Below are positions 20,753 to 28,567 of a DNA stretch of 64,000 bases, in pieces. The notes below the pieces were generated by a model. The model had not been told where the DNA came from. It made no database searches and was given only the letters and a program-made list of their open reading frames with translations. The stretch covers positions 248,001-312,000 of the forward strand of contig NZ_JAFFSX010000002.1 of the NCBI RefSeq assembly GCF_017948485.1. Reading direction: 5' to 3'. The stretch's first letter is position 1. The number at the start of each line of letters is the position of its first letter. A program made the translations under genes and the position numbers. The DNA is from Streptomyces sp. GESEQ-35 (GTDB lineage Bacteria > Actinomycetota > Actinomycetes > Streptomycetales > Streptomycetaceae).

Positions 20753-20926
20753 GGACGGTTCCCCTTCGTCTGCTCACCGTGATGTAGCCCGTCCATGGTG
20801 CTTCAAACGAGATCAATCCGCTTTTGAATCTTCCCTTTTGCGGCGGGTGTCGTCGGAATACGCGCGCGTGGCGGCTGTTCCCATGTCTTCTGGACACCCG
20901 GCGTTCACTGCCCGACAATCACGAAC

Positions 20927-21478
20927 GTGATGTCGTCTTTCGAGTTCAACACGTACCCCGCGCGGCTCTCCGACGCGGAGCGCGACAGGGTGCTGAAGGT
21001 GCTCCGGGACGGCGTCGCCATGGGCCGTCTGTCGCACGACACCTTCATCCGGCGCATGGAGGTGGTCCTCGCCGCCCGCCGTTCCGAGGACCTCGCGGCC
21101 ATCACCGCCGACCTGCCCACCGAGAGCCGTTTCTCGCGGCTGGTGTTCGGCACGGTGGAGGCCGTTTCCGGGTTCACGGTACGGCTGCGCAGGGCCTGGC
21201 AGGCCGAGCGGCTGCCCAAGCTGCTGCTGCCCCACCCCGGGAACGGCCATTCGCTGCGCATAGGGCGCGACCCCGCCAACGGGCTGCGGCTGACCCACGA
21301 GACGGTGTCCCGGGTGCACGCCGAACTCAGTCGGCAGGGCGGCCTGTGGGTGCTGCGGGACCTCGGCTCGACCAACGGGACGACGGTGAACGGGCGACGC
21401 GTCATCGGCGCCGCAGTCGTCCGCGAGGGTGATCAGGTCGGCTTCGGACGGATGTCGTTCCGGCTCGCCTCGAACTGA
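20927..21478 (+). CDS. DUF1707 and FHA domain protein
   Basis: A 183-residue cytoplasmic protein. Residues about 10-60 are a DUF1707 domain (ARLSDAERDRVLKVLRDGVA then GRLSHDTFIRRMEVVLAAR). After a linker, about 100-175 form an FHA domain with the phosphothreonine-binding signature IGRDPANG, VSRVHAEL and LGSTNGTTVNG. FHA domains bind Thr-phosphorylated partners of Ser/Thr kinases; no kinase gene is nearby. It starts at GTG 20927 or the adjacent ATG 20930. It is divergent from treZ, sharing a 174-base promoter region that contains the motif ACGCGCGCGT at 20860. Confidence 0.88.
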   Translation: MMSSFEFNTYPARLSDAERDRVLKVLRDGVAMGRLSHDTFIRRMEVVLAARRSEDLAAITADLPTESRFSRLVFGTVEAVSGFTVRLRRAWQAERLPKLLLPHPGNGHSLRIGRDPANGLRLTHETVSRVHAELSRQGGLWVLRDLGSTNGTTVNGRRVIGAAVVREGDQVGFGRMSFRLASN

Positions 21479-21533
21479 GAACGGCCGGTCCGGATCCCGC
21501 CTCGGTGGCCGAAATCCCTTTGCCTCTTGCGGT

Positions 21534-21551
21534 GTTGACGTACCCGTCAAC
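21534..21551 (+). promoter_or_regulatory. Palindrome overlapping a TTGACG box upstream of the M14 peptidase/inhibitor pair
   Basis: GTTGACG (21534-21540), loop TACC, CGTCAAC (21545-21551): a perfect 7-bp inverted repeat ending 34 bases before the GTG start. TTGACG inside it could be a -35 element, so a protein bound here might block transcription. Confidence 0.4.
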
Positions 21552-21585
21552 TCGTGACTGACTGTGCGTACACCATGCACACCAG

Positions 21586-22974
21586 GTGAACCGACGGCAC
21601 CACTTGTGGAGGTGTGTCCTGCCGCCACTCCTCCGCTACCCGACCGTCGACGAACTGGACGCCCGGGCGGCGACGCTCGTCGCCCGGCATCCCCGGGACG
21701 CCCGACTGCGCCGTGTCGGAAGCTCCCGCGCGGGCACACCCCTGTCGTTGCTGTCCGTCGGTCATGGCAGCCGCCAGGCGCTCGTCGTCGCCGGTCCGCA
21801 TGCCAACGAACCAGTGGGCGGCGCCACCGCCCTGCGGCTCGCCGAACGGGTCCTCGCCGACCCCCGGCTCACCGAGGGAGCCGACGCCACCTGGAACCTG
21901 CTGCTGTGCCTCGACCCCGACGGTCTGCGCCGCAACGAGGGCTGGCTGCACGGCCCGTACACCCTTGGCCATTACTTCCGGCGCTTCTTTCGGCCCGGCT
22001 TCCTCGAACAGCCCGAATGGCTGCCCGACGGCGCGGCCGCCGCCGTACTGCCGGAGACCCGCACCCTGCTCGGCCTCCAGGACGAACTGCGGCCGTTCCT
22101 CCAGTGCTCGCTGCACGGGGTCGACGTGGGCGGCGGCTTCGTGGAACTCACCCGCGACCTGCCCGGTCTCGCCGGGCGTATCGCGCAGACCGCGGCCCGT
22201 CTCGGCATACCGCGCGAACTCGGCCCGTACGACACCCTGTACTGGCCGGGCCTGGGACCCGCCGTCTACCGGATACCGCCACCGCGCCGGGGTGACCTGG
22301 CCGCGGCCATCACCGAGGCCGCCGTCGAATCGACGTGGTTCCACCCCCACTCGTACGGCACGGTGACCGCGGTCGTCGAGGCGCCCATGTGGAGCGTGGC
22401 CGCCGTGGAGGACGCCACCGAGCCCGCCGACCCGGCCGGCGTGCTGCGGACCGTCAGTCACACGCTGCGGCACGACACCGAGGTCCTTCAGCGGCTCCTC
22501 GCGCGGATCCGGCCCCATCACGCAGGCGCACCGGACGCGGCGCGCCTGCTCGCTCCGGTCGACGACTATTTACTGGTCTGCCCCGGCCTCGCCGACGCCT
22601 GGGACCCGGACGTCAAGGGAACCGACGGCACGCGTCCGCTGCCCCCGCTCAGCACCGCCCATCTGGCCACCCTGCGCATCGCCGGACGCCGGCTCGCGCT
22701 GCGCACGGCGGGGCTGCTGCACCAGCTCGTGGCGGGCGCGGGGCGCGATCCGGCCGGGGTGCTGCCGGAGCTGGACCGGCTGATCGACGCGTGGTGCGCG
22801 GACTACCGCGACGGCTGCGGGGCCCGCTGGGTGCCGGTCGCCCGCCAGGTGGAGTACCAGGCGAGAGTGGTGCTCGCCGCGTTCGAGCTGGCCGGACGGC
22901 AGGAGCCGGTGCGCTCCCGTTCGGGTGAGCAGGGGTGGGGTGCGGAGGCCGCCGTGCCGATGCATCAGGAATGA
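21586..22974 (+). CDS. M14-type zinc carboxypeptidase-like protein (paralogue A)
   Basis: A 462-residue protein with the M14 peptidase zinc site: HANE gives His72 and Glu75, and LHGVDVGG gives His177; Glu265 in TAVVEAPMW is the likely catalytic Glu. The first part (LRYPTVDELDARAATLV ... GSSRAGTPL) is an M14 start, and no signal peptide is seen, so it is probably cytoplasmic. It may act on peptides, cell-wall fragments or other amides. The minus-strand gene at 23483-24775 is a clear paralogue. Codon 329 is TTA (22570-22572), hinting at bldA dependence. Its stop overlaps the ATG of the inhibitor gene (ATGA). The GTG start has only a weak ribosome binding site. Confidence 0.8.
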   Translation: MNRRHHLWRCVLPPLLRYPTVDELDARAATLVARHPRDARLRRVGSSRAGTPLSLLSVGHGSRQALVVAGPHANEPVGGATALRLAERVLADPRLTEGADATWNLLLCLDPDGLRRNEGWLHGPYTLGHYFRRFFRPGFLEQPEWLPDGAAAAVLPETRTLLGLQDELRPFLQCSLHGVDVGGGFVELTRDLPGLAGRIAQTAARLGIPRELGPYDTLYWPGLGPAVYRIPPPRRGDLAAAITEAAVESTWFHPHSYGTVTAVVEAPMWSVAAVEDATEPADPAGVLRTVSHTLRHDTEVLQRLLARIRPHHAGAPDAARLLAPVDDYLLVCPGLADAWDPDVKGTDGTRPLPPLSTAHLATLRIAGRRLALRTAGLLHQLVAGAGRDPAGVLPELDRLIDAWCADYRDGCGARWVPVARQVEYQARVVLAAFELAGRQEPVRSRSGEQGWGAEAAVPMHQE

Positions 22975-23390
22975 CGTACTTCACCACGGCGAAAGCGGTA
23001 CGGGGCGGCCTGCTCGCGGCAGCTGCCCTCCTCGTCGCCTCCGCGACTCCGGCGCTGGCGACGCCTCAGGAGGCCCCTCCGGGCAGCTGGCTCTACCTCA
23101 CCGTCACCCAGGGCGAGGCCCGGGCCGGTGACGCGCCCGGCAAGCTGCTCCTGTGCAACCCGCCCCGGGGACACGCCCGCGCTGCCGAGGCCTGTGCGGA
23201 ACTGGCGGCCGCGGGCGGCGACATCGGCGGCATCCCGCAGAAGGACACCTTCTGCACGATGATCTACGCGCCGGTGACCGCCACCGCGCGCGGGGAGTGG
23301 AACGGACGGCCGGTCCAGTACACCAAGACCTTCTCGAACCCGTGCGCGATGGCGGCGTCGACGGGGTCGGTGTTCGGGCGCCAGGACTGA
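22971..23390 (+). CDS. SSI-type subtilisin inhibitor, secreted
   Basis: A 139-residue precursor with a signal peptide (AVRGGLLAAAALLVASATPALA) written here in two parts: AVRGGLLAAAALLV then ASATPALA. The mature domain matches Streptomyces subtilisin inhibitor: paired cysteines in LLLCNPP/AEACAEL and FCTMIYAPV/SNPCAM, and the closing segment SVFGRQD. By alignment to SSI the reactive bond is Met-Ile in CTM-IYAPV, so a Met at P1 predicts inhibition of subtilisin-like proteases. The ATG overlaps the peptidase stop codon, so translation is coupled to an M14-type peptidase gene. An upstream in-frame ATG would add non-signal residues and is not used. Confidence 0.93.
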   Translation: MTYFTTAKAVRGGLLAAAALLVASATPALATPQEAPPGSWLYLTVTQGEARAGDAPGKLLLCNPPRGHARAAEACAELAAAGGDIGGIPQKDTFCTMIYAPVTATARGEWNGRPVQYTKTFSNPCAMAASTGSVFGRQD

Positions 23391-23412
23391 AAGTCAGGGT
23401 CGACCGGTGTAC

Positions 23413-23450
23413 GCACGCGCGTGGTGGTCTTCCCCGTCACGCGCGCGTGC
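23413..23450. terminator. Hairpin between the convergent inhibitor and M14 genes
   Basis: GCACGCGCG (23413-23421) is inverse to CGCGCGTGC (23442-23450) with a 20-base loop. It lies in the 92-base convergent gap, and its right arm contains CACGCGCGCGTG (23438-23449), a palindrome repeated elsewhere in this region. Confidence 0.45.
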
Positions 23451-23482
23451 CGGGTGTCCTCACGGCGTCCCCCGGCCTGTCG

Positions 23483-24775
23483 TCACGCCGCCCGGTCGCG
23501 CGCGTGCCGCACCGCCGCGACGACCGTACGGGACTGGTGCTCGACCTGGTGCTCCAGCGGCACCCAGCGGGCGCGGAAGCGCTCCGCGAAGGCGTCGCTC
23601 CAGGTCGCGACGAGCCGCTCCAGCCGGGGCGCCGCGCGGTCGCCGCTCTCCTGAAGGACCCGCAGCAGCATGGCCGCCGCCCGTAGCGGCAGCCGGCGCG
23701 CGAACGCGTCCACGCTTCCGATGTACGCCATCGAATTGTCGGCGGGCGCCGTGTGCATCCAGTCCGCGGCCAGCCCCGGAACCAGCTCCAGCGCCCACCT
23801 GGCGGCCCGCAGCAGCGGCCCGTCGACGCCCTGGAGCCGCGGCAGCACCTCGGTGAGCACGCGCTCCACCTCCAGCGAGTCGCGCAGCAGCCGTCCCGCC
23901 AGCCGCCGCATCTCCGCCGCCGGCGCCGGATGCGGCGCCGGATCGTCCACCAGGTCGCTCGCCCACATCGGTACCTCGACGACCGCGGTCAGACCGCCGT
24001 ACCGGTGCACGTGGTACCAGGTGCTGTGCCGCGCGTCGTCCGGCATGCTCGGATACGCCGCGCCCGCACCGGGGCCGGGCATCACATGCACCCCGGGCCC
24101 GGAGGCGGGCCAGCCCGCGGCATCCGAGGCGCCCGTCTCCACCGGGATGTGCAGCTCCGCCGCGGACTTGGCGAACGGCTCGGCGAGGCCGGGAAGGTCC
24201 TTCGTCAGCTGCACCCAGCTGCCGCCCAGATCGGTGCCGTGCAGAGTCACCTGGAGGTAGGGGCGCAGCTCGTCGATGACGCGGGTCAGGACGCGGGTCT
24301 CCGGCGGCAGTCGGTCCGGCGGCAGGACGGACGGTGACCATTCCGGCTGCTCGGGTCCCGCCGGCCGGAAGAAGCCGAGGTGGTAGTCGTGGAGGCTGCG
24401 CGGCGCCGGAGTCACGTGCAGGCTCGCCCCGTCGGGGTCGGCGCACAACAGGAAGTGCCAGGAGGTGTCGGCCCGCAACCGCCGCTCGTGCAGCACCCGT
24501 TCCGCGAGGGCCAGAGCCGTCGAGCCCCCGGTCGGCTCATTGGAGTGGGCGCCCGCGACGACCAGGACGGCGTGGCGGGCATGGCCCATCGACAGCAGGT
24601 GCAGGGGTCTGCCCGCGCGGGAGACACCCACTTGTCTCAGGGCACTGAGGCCGGGCCGGTGAGCGGCCAGCGCCCGGGCGGACGAGACAAGTTCGGAAAC
24701 GGTGGGGTAGCGCAGCTCCGGCAGGAGACTCACCCCCGACACATCCGCCCGGCTTCGCAATCCGCAGTACCCCAC
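23483..24775 (-). CDS. M14-type zinc carboxypeptidase-like protein (paralogue B)
   Basis: A 430-residue paralogue of the protein at 21586-22974, collinear over the whole length: LRYPTVSELVSSARALAA, VSRAGRPLHLLSMG, the zinc motif HSNEPTGG, LLCADPDG, LHGTDLGGSWVQLTKDLPGL and TAVVEVPMW. The GTG start at 24775 gives a short non-hydrophobic N-terminus; a GTG just before SLLPELRYP would be an alternative. The two paralogues face each other with the inhibitor gene between them. It may have arisen by inverted duplication. Substrate is unknown. Confidence 0.8.
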   Translation of the reverse strand: MGYCGLRSRADVSGVSLLPELRYPTVSELVSSARALAAHRPGLSALRQVGVSRAGRPLHLLSMGHARHAVLVVAGAHSNEPTGGSTALALAERVLHERRLRADTSWHFLLCADPDGASLHVTPAPRSLHDYHLGFFRPAGPEQPEWSPSVLPPDRLPPETRVLTRVIDELRPYLQVTLHGTDLGGSWVQLTKDLPGLAEPFAKSAAELHIPVETGASDAAGWPASGPGVHVMPGPGAGAAYPSMPDDARHSTWYHVHRYGGLTAVVEVPMWASDLVDDPAPHPAPAAEMRRLAGRLLRDSLEVERVLTEVLPRLQGVDGPLLRAARWALELVPGLAADWMHTAPADNSMAYIGSVDAFARRLPLRAAAMLLRVLQESGDRAAPRLERLVATWSDAFAERFRARWVPLEHQVEHQSRTVVAAVRHARDRAA

Positions 24776-25060
24776 GGTGGCCGGACAGTGTCAAGGAGGT
24801 GGCGGGGGAGGCTCCAGGGGGCGCCCAGATGCATTTACCGGCAGTAGGTAGGGCCGTTGGTGCCAGCAGGGTTGCCGGTACCCGTCCGACCCGGGGCGTG
24901 GGCGCCCCGGCGCTCACCGCAGCGGCTCTCCGCCGCTCGTTTCAGATTCACCCGAATGAGTGTATGGAGGCTGCGGCGGGCAGCTCGTGTACGAGGTACC
25001 CGCCCAGACGGCGCGCCGGCCCGGCTCACCGCCGTACAGGGCCTGCGCGCCCTCCCGGCT

Positions 25061-27409
25061 CTAACCCACCCGCTCCAGCAGCACCACCGGCAACCGCTCG
25101 AACAACTCGTCCACGCGCGCGTGCCCCGTGAACTCCCGTTCCGGAGCCAGCACATCGGCCCACTGCCCCGGCGGCAGCGGCAGCAGGGTGTCGCGCCAGC
25201 CGCCCGCCTCCGCGAGCCGCAGCGACAACCGTGTCACTGCGGTCACCACCTCGCCCGACCGCGCGAACGCCACACAGTGCGCCGCCCCCGGCCCCTCCGC
25301 GGGCAGCGGCGCGTACGTCGCCGAGTCCCCGAAGACGTCGGCACGCCGCCCGCGCAGCCGCAGGGCCGCCGCGCTCACCTCACCCTTGTCACCGGGATCG
25401 TCCGGCGGGAAGGACACCGGCCGCCGGTTGTCCGGGTCCACCAGCGCCCGGTACTCGCCCTCCGTGCCCTGGTACAGGTCCGGCACGCCGGGCATCGTCA
25501 GCTGGACCAGGGCGGTGCCCAGCATGTTCGCCCGGATGTGGGGCTCCAGCGTGGCGCGGAAGTCGGTCACACGTCCGCCCGGCGCCCCGCACGGCCCCGC
25601 CGCCACGAACGCGGCCACCGCGTCCTCGTACGGGGGCTCCTGCTCCGTCCAGCTCGTGTACAGCCCGGCCTCGCGCACGTGCTTGAGCAGCGCCCCCTGT
25701 ACACGGTCCGCGTCCGCCGGGCCGAGCCCGAACACGGTCTGCCAGGCCGCCCACGCCAGCTGCGCGTCCGGGACGCCCTCGCCGGTGCGTGTCACCTCGG
25801 CCAGGACGTCCGCCCAGCGCTCGGGACACTCGGTGAGCACGGCCAGCGCGGCCCGTACGTCGGCGCTGCGCTTGGTGTCGTGCGTCGACACGACGGTCCC
25901 GGTCGCCGGCCAGTCGCGCTGCACGCGCGCGCAGTAGGCGTGGAAGTCCTCCGGTGACACGGCCGGGCCGCCCGGGTTGCCGCCCACCTCGGTCGCCGAC
26001 AACAGCGGCACATAGCGGTAGAACGCCGTGTCCTCCACGGATTTGGCGCGCAGTGCGGACGCGGTCTGTGCGAACCGCGCCCGGAACTCGGCGTGTCCGG
26101 GCCCGTCACCTGCCCGTCCGAGCACCAGGTCGCGTACGACGTCGACGGCGCCGGCCTCCTCGGGGACGACGAAGGCCTGCCGGGCTTCGGCAGCGGCCTC
26201 CTCGGAGACGACCGAGGCGGCGTCGCCGGACTCGTACGGACGGTAGACGTCGAGGCGGACCAGGAGCTCCTGGAGGGCGGTGCGCAGGGCCCAGGGAGCC
26301 CGGTCGCGCAGCGCGGGGTCCGGCGACGCGTCGCACAGGTGGCCCGCGACCCGGGTCAGCCGCTCGACCTCGGCCGCCAGCTCGTGCGTGAGCACCTTGT
26401 ACGCCGCCCGCCGCACGGTCGCCTCCCACTGCCCGCCACGGTCGGTCTGGGGGGCCGCGAACCGCCGGTACTGGCCGAGGAGTTCCCCGAACCCCGCCGG
26501 ATCCGTGAAGAGGCCGTCCACGTGCCGCAGGGCGTCGTAGCCGGTGGTGCCCGCCACCGGCCAGGAGGCCGGCAGGTGCTCACCGTCCGAAAGGATCTTC
26601 TCCACCACCGTCCACCGGCCGCCGGTCGCCTCGTGAAGACGCCGCAGATACCCGTCGGGGTCGGCGAGTCCGTCGGGGTGGTCGATGCGCAGCCCGTCGA
26701 GCACGCCTTCATGGAGCAGTTGAAGGATCTTGGCGTGGGTGGCCTCGAAGACCTCCGGGTCCTCCACCCGCACTCCGATGAGCTCCGAGATGCTGAAGAA
26801 CCGCCGGTAGTTCAGCTCCGTACGCGCCAGCCGCCACCACACAGGGCGGTACCACTGCGCGTCCAGGAGCTGCGGCAGCGGCAGTCCCTCGGTGCCCTCG
26901 CGCAGCGGGAACACGTGGTCGTAGTAGCGCAGGACGTCGCCGTCGAGCGCCAGGGCGTCGATCTCCGTGCCGAGTGGATGCCCCAGCACCGGCAGCAGCA
27001 CCTGGCCGCCCTGTGCCTCCCAGTCGATGTCGAACCACCGCGCGTACGGCGACTTGGGGCCCTCACGGAGCACCTCCCACAGGGCGTGGTTGTGGCGCGG
27101 GGCCATCGCCATGTGGTTCGGGACGATGTCCGCCACCAGCCCGAGACCGTGCTCCCGCGCGGTGCGCGCCAGCGCGCGCAGCCCGTCCTCGCCGCCGAGT
27201 TCGCCGCGCACGCGCGCGTGGTCCACGACGTCGTAGCCGTGCGCGGAGCCCGGGACGGCCTCCAGGACGGGTGACAGATGCAGGTGCGAGACGCCGAGCG
27301 AGGCCAGGTACGGTACGGCAGCCGCGGCGGCCTCGAAGGGGAAGTCGGGCTGCAGCTGTAGCCGGTAGGTGGCCGTCGGCACCACCGGGTCAGGACGCTC
27401 AGGTGTCAT
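25061..27409 (-). CDS. treY: Maltooligosyltrehalose synthase
   Basis: A 782-residue GH13 enzyme that isomerises the reducing-end alpha-1,4 bond of maltodextrins to alpha,alpha-1,1, giving maltooligosyltrehalose for TreZ. Recognised by TYRLQLQPDFPFEAAAAAVP, YLASLGVSHLHLSPVLEAVP, GLVADIVPNHMA, GLRIDHPDGLADP with the nucleophile Asp, VVEKIL with the acid/base Glu, and TGYDALRHV. The long C-terminal half (KSVEDTAFYRY, THDTKRSADVRAAL, VPDLYQGTE) is typical. It is full length, starts with ATG, and is divergent from the MFS gene. A 285-base gap without a recognisable gene separates its end from the M14 gene. Confidence 0.96.
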   Translation of the reverse strand: MTPERPDPVVPTATYRLQLQPDFPFEAAAAAVPYLASLGVSHLHLSPVLEAVPGSAHGYDVVDHARVRGELGGEDGLRALARTAREHGLGLVADIVPNHMAMAPRHNHALWEVLREGPKSPYARWFDIDWEAQGGQVLLPVLGHPLGTEIDALALDGDVLRYYDHVFPLREGTEGLPLPQLLDAQWYRPVWWRLARTELNYRRFFSISELIGVRVEDPEVFEATHAKILQLLHEGVLDGLRIDHPDGLADPDGYLRRLHEATGGRWTVVEKILSDGEHLPASWPVAGTTGYDALRHVDGLFTDPAGFGELLGQYRRFAAPQTDRGGQWEATVRRAAYKVLTHELAAEVERLTRVAGHLCDASPDPALRDRAPWALRTALQELLVRLDVYRPYESGDAASVVSEEAAAEARQAFVVPEEAGAVDVVRDLVLGRAGDGPGHAEFRARFAQTASALRAKSVEDTAFYRYVPLLSATEVGGNPGGPAVSPEDFHAYCARVQRDWPATGTVVSTHDTKRSADVRAALAVLTECPERWADVLAEVTRTGEGVPDAQLAWAAWQTVFGLGPADADRVQGALLKHVREAGLYTSWTEQEPPYEDAVAAFVAAGPCGAPGGRVTDFRATLEPHIRANMLGTALVQLTMPGVPDLYQGTEGEYRALVDPDNRRPVSFPPDDPGDKGEVSAAALRLRGRRADVFGDSATYAPLPAEGPGAAHCVAFARSGEVVTAVTRLSLRLAEAGGWRDTLLPLPPGQWADVLAPEREFTGHARVDELFERLPVVLLERVG

Positions 27410-27490
27410 GGGAACCTACGTACCCGCCCTGCCCTCTTTCGTGTCATCGCCCGGTGCACGTTGCCACGCGCGTGTGCCTGGTTTCGAGCG

Positions 27491-28567
27491 ATGACGACCA
27501 CGGGGCGGCGCAGGGCGCTGGAGACCTACCGCGAAGTGATCGGGCTCACCGGCCCGCTGCTGCCGGTGGTGTCCTTCCTGGGGCGCCTTCCGACGGCCAC
27601 CATCCAGTTCGGCAGCGTGCTGCTCGTCGCCCGCACAAGCGGCTCCCTCGCCGCCGCGGGGCTGACCGGCGGTGCGCTCGCGCTGGGACAGGTGGCCTGC
27701 GGGCCGCCGATGGGGCGGCTCGCCGACCGGCACGGGCAGCGGACCGTCGTGCCGGCCTTCTCTTTCGTCAACGCCCTCGCGATCGCCGCGCTGGTGGCCG
27801 GGGCGCTCGCGGGGCTGCCGACGCCGGTTCTGGCGCTCGTGGGGGCGGCGGCGGGCGCGAGCGTACCGCTCATCGGTCCGCTGGGCCGCACGCGCCTGGT
27901 CGCCCTGGCCCGCCGCTCCGGAGCGCCCGACACCACGGTGGCCGCCGCCCTCTCCTTCGAGAGCACCCTGGACGAGATCTCCTTCGTCCTGGGCCCGGCC
28001 CTGGTCGGCCTGGCAGCCGTACTGGCCCATCCGGCGTACGCCCTGGCCGCCGCCGCGGCGCTGGTGGCCCGGTGCGGCAGCGGCTTCGCACTGCATCCGA
28101 CGGCGACGGCGTCGCTGCCCCGGCCGGCCGCCGCGGCCGCCGTCCGCCCGCGCATCCCCCGCTCCGTCCACGCCCTGCGCGCCGCCCTGGCCTTCCAGGG
28201 GGCGATGTTCGGTGCCTGCCAGGCCGGGATCACCGCGCTGACGGAACGGCTCGGGCAGCCGGACCAGGCCGGGCTCGTGTACGCCGCGATGGGCGTGAAG
28301 AGCGCTGCCGCGGGGCTCTCCATGGCCGCAGTGCCCGCGCGCGTCGGGCTCGGGACCCGCCGGCGGACGGCCACCGCGGCCGCGTTCGCGCTCTCGCTGC
28401 CGCTGCTCTGGACGGACAGCCTCGGTGCCTGTACGTCGTCGTCACGCCTGGCGGCCGCACTCGCCTGCGCGATCGCGCTGACGGCGCGCCCGGCGTCGTA
28501 CGCCGTGCGCGCCGAAAGCGACCGTCACGCGTGCGTGCCCGGCGAGAAGACGAACACGTCCTCCTAG
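27491..28567 (+). CDS. MFS-type membrane transporter, C-terminally short
   Basis: A 358-residue hydrophobic protein beginning VIGLTGPLLPVVSFLGRLPT, with the MFS loop GPPMGRLADRHGQR between helices 2 and 3. About ten hydrophobic segments can be counted instead of the usual twelve; the last (LAAALACAIALTARPAS) ends in a polar tail SDRHACVPGEKTNTSS. Near 28427 the neighbouring frame reads LYVVVT, a normal MFS helix start, suggesting compensating frameshifts or decay. Its TAG stop overlaps the convergent glgX stop (CTAG at 28564-28567). Substrate is unknown; its place between treY and glgX hints at a sugar, but this is weak. Confidence 0.65.
   Translation: MTTTGRRRALETYREVIGLTGPLLPVVSFLGRLPTATIQFGSVLLVARTSGSLAAAGLTGGALALGQVACGPPMGRLADRHGQRTVVPAFSFVNALAIAALVAGALAGLPTPVLALVGAAAGASVPLIGPLGRTRLVALARRSGAPDTTVAAALSFESTLDEISFVLGPALVGLAAVLAHPAYALAAAAALVARCGSGFALHPTATASLPRPAAAAAVRPRIPRSVHALRAALAFQGAMFGACQAGITALTERLGQPDQAGLVYAAMGVKSAAAGLSMAAVPARVGLGTRRRTATAAAFALSLPLLWTDSLGACTSSSRLAAALACAIALTARPASYAVRAESDRHACVPGEKTNTSS

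Noticed and set aside
24957..25060. Plus-strand ATG frame starting MSVWRLRRAA before the treY end
   Set aside because: Continues antisense into treY and has no ribosome binding site; likely chance.
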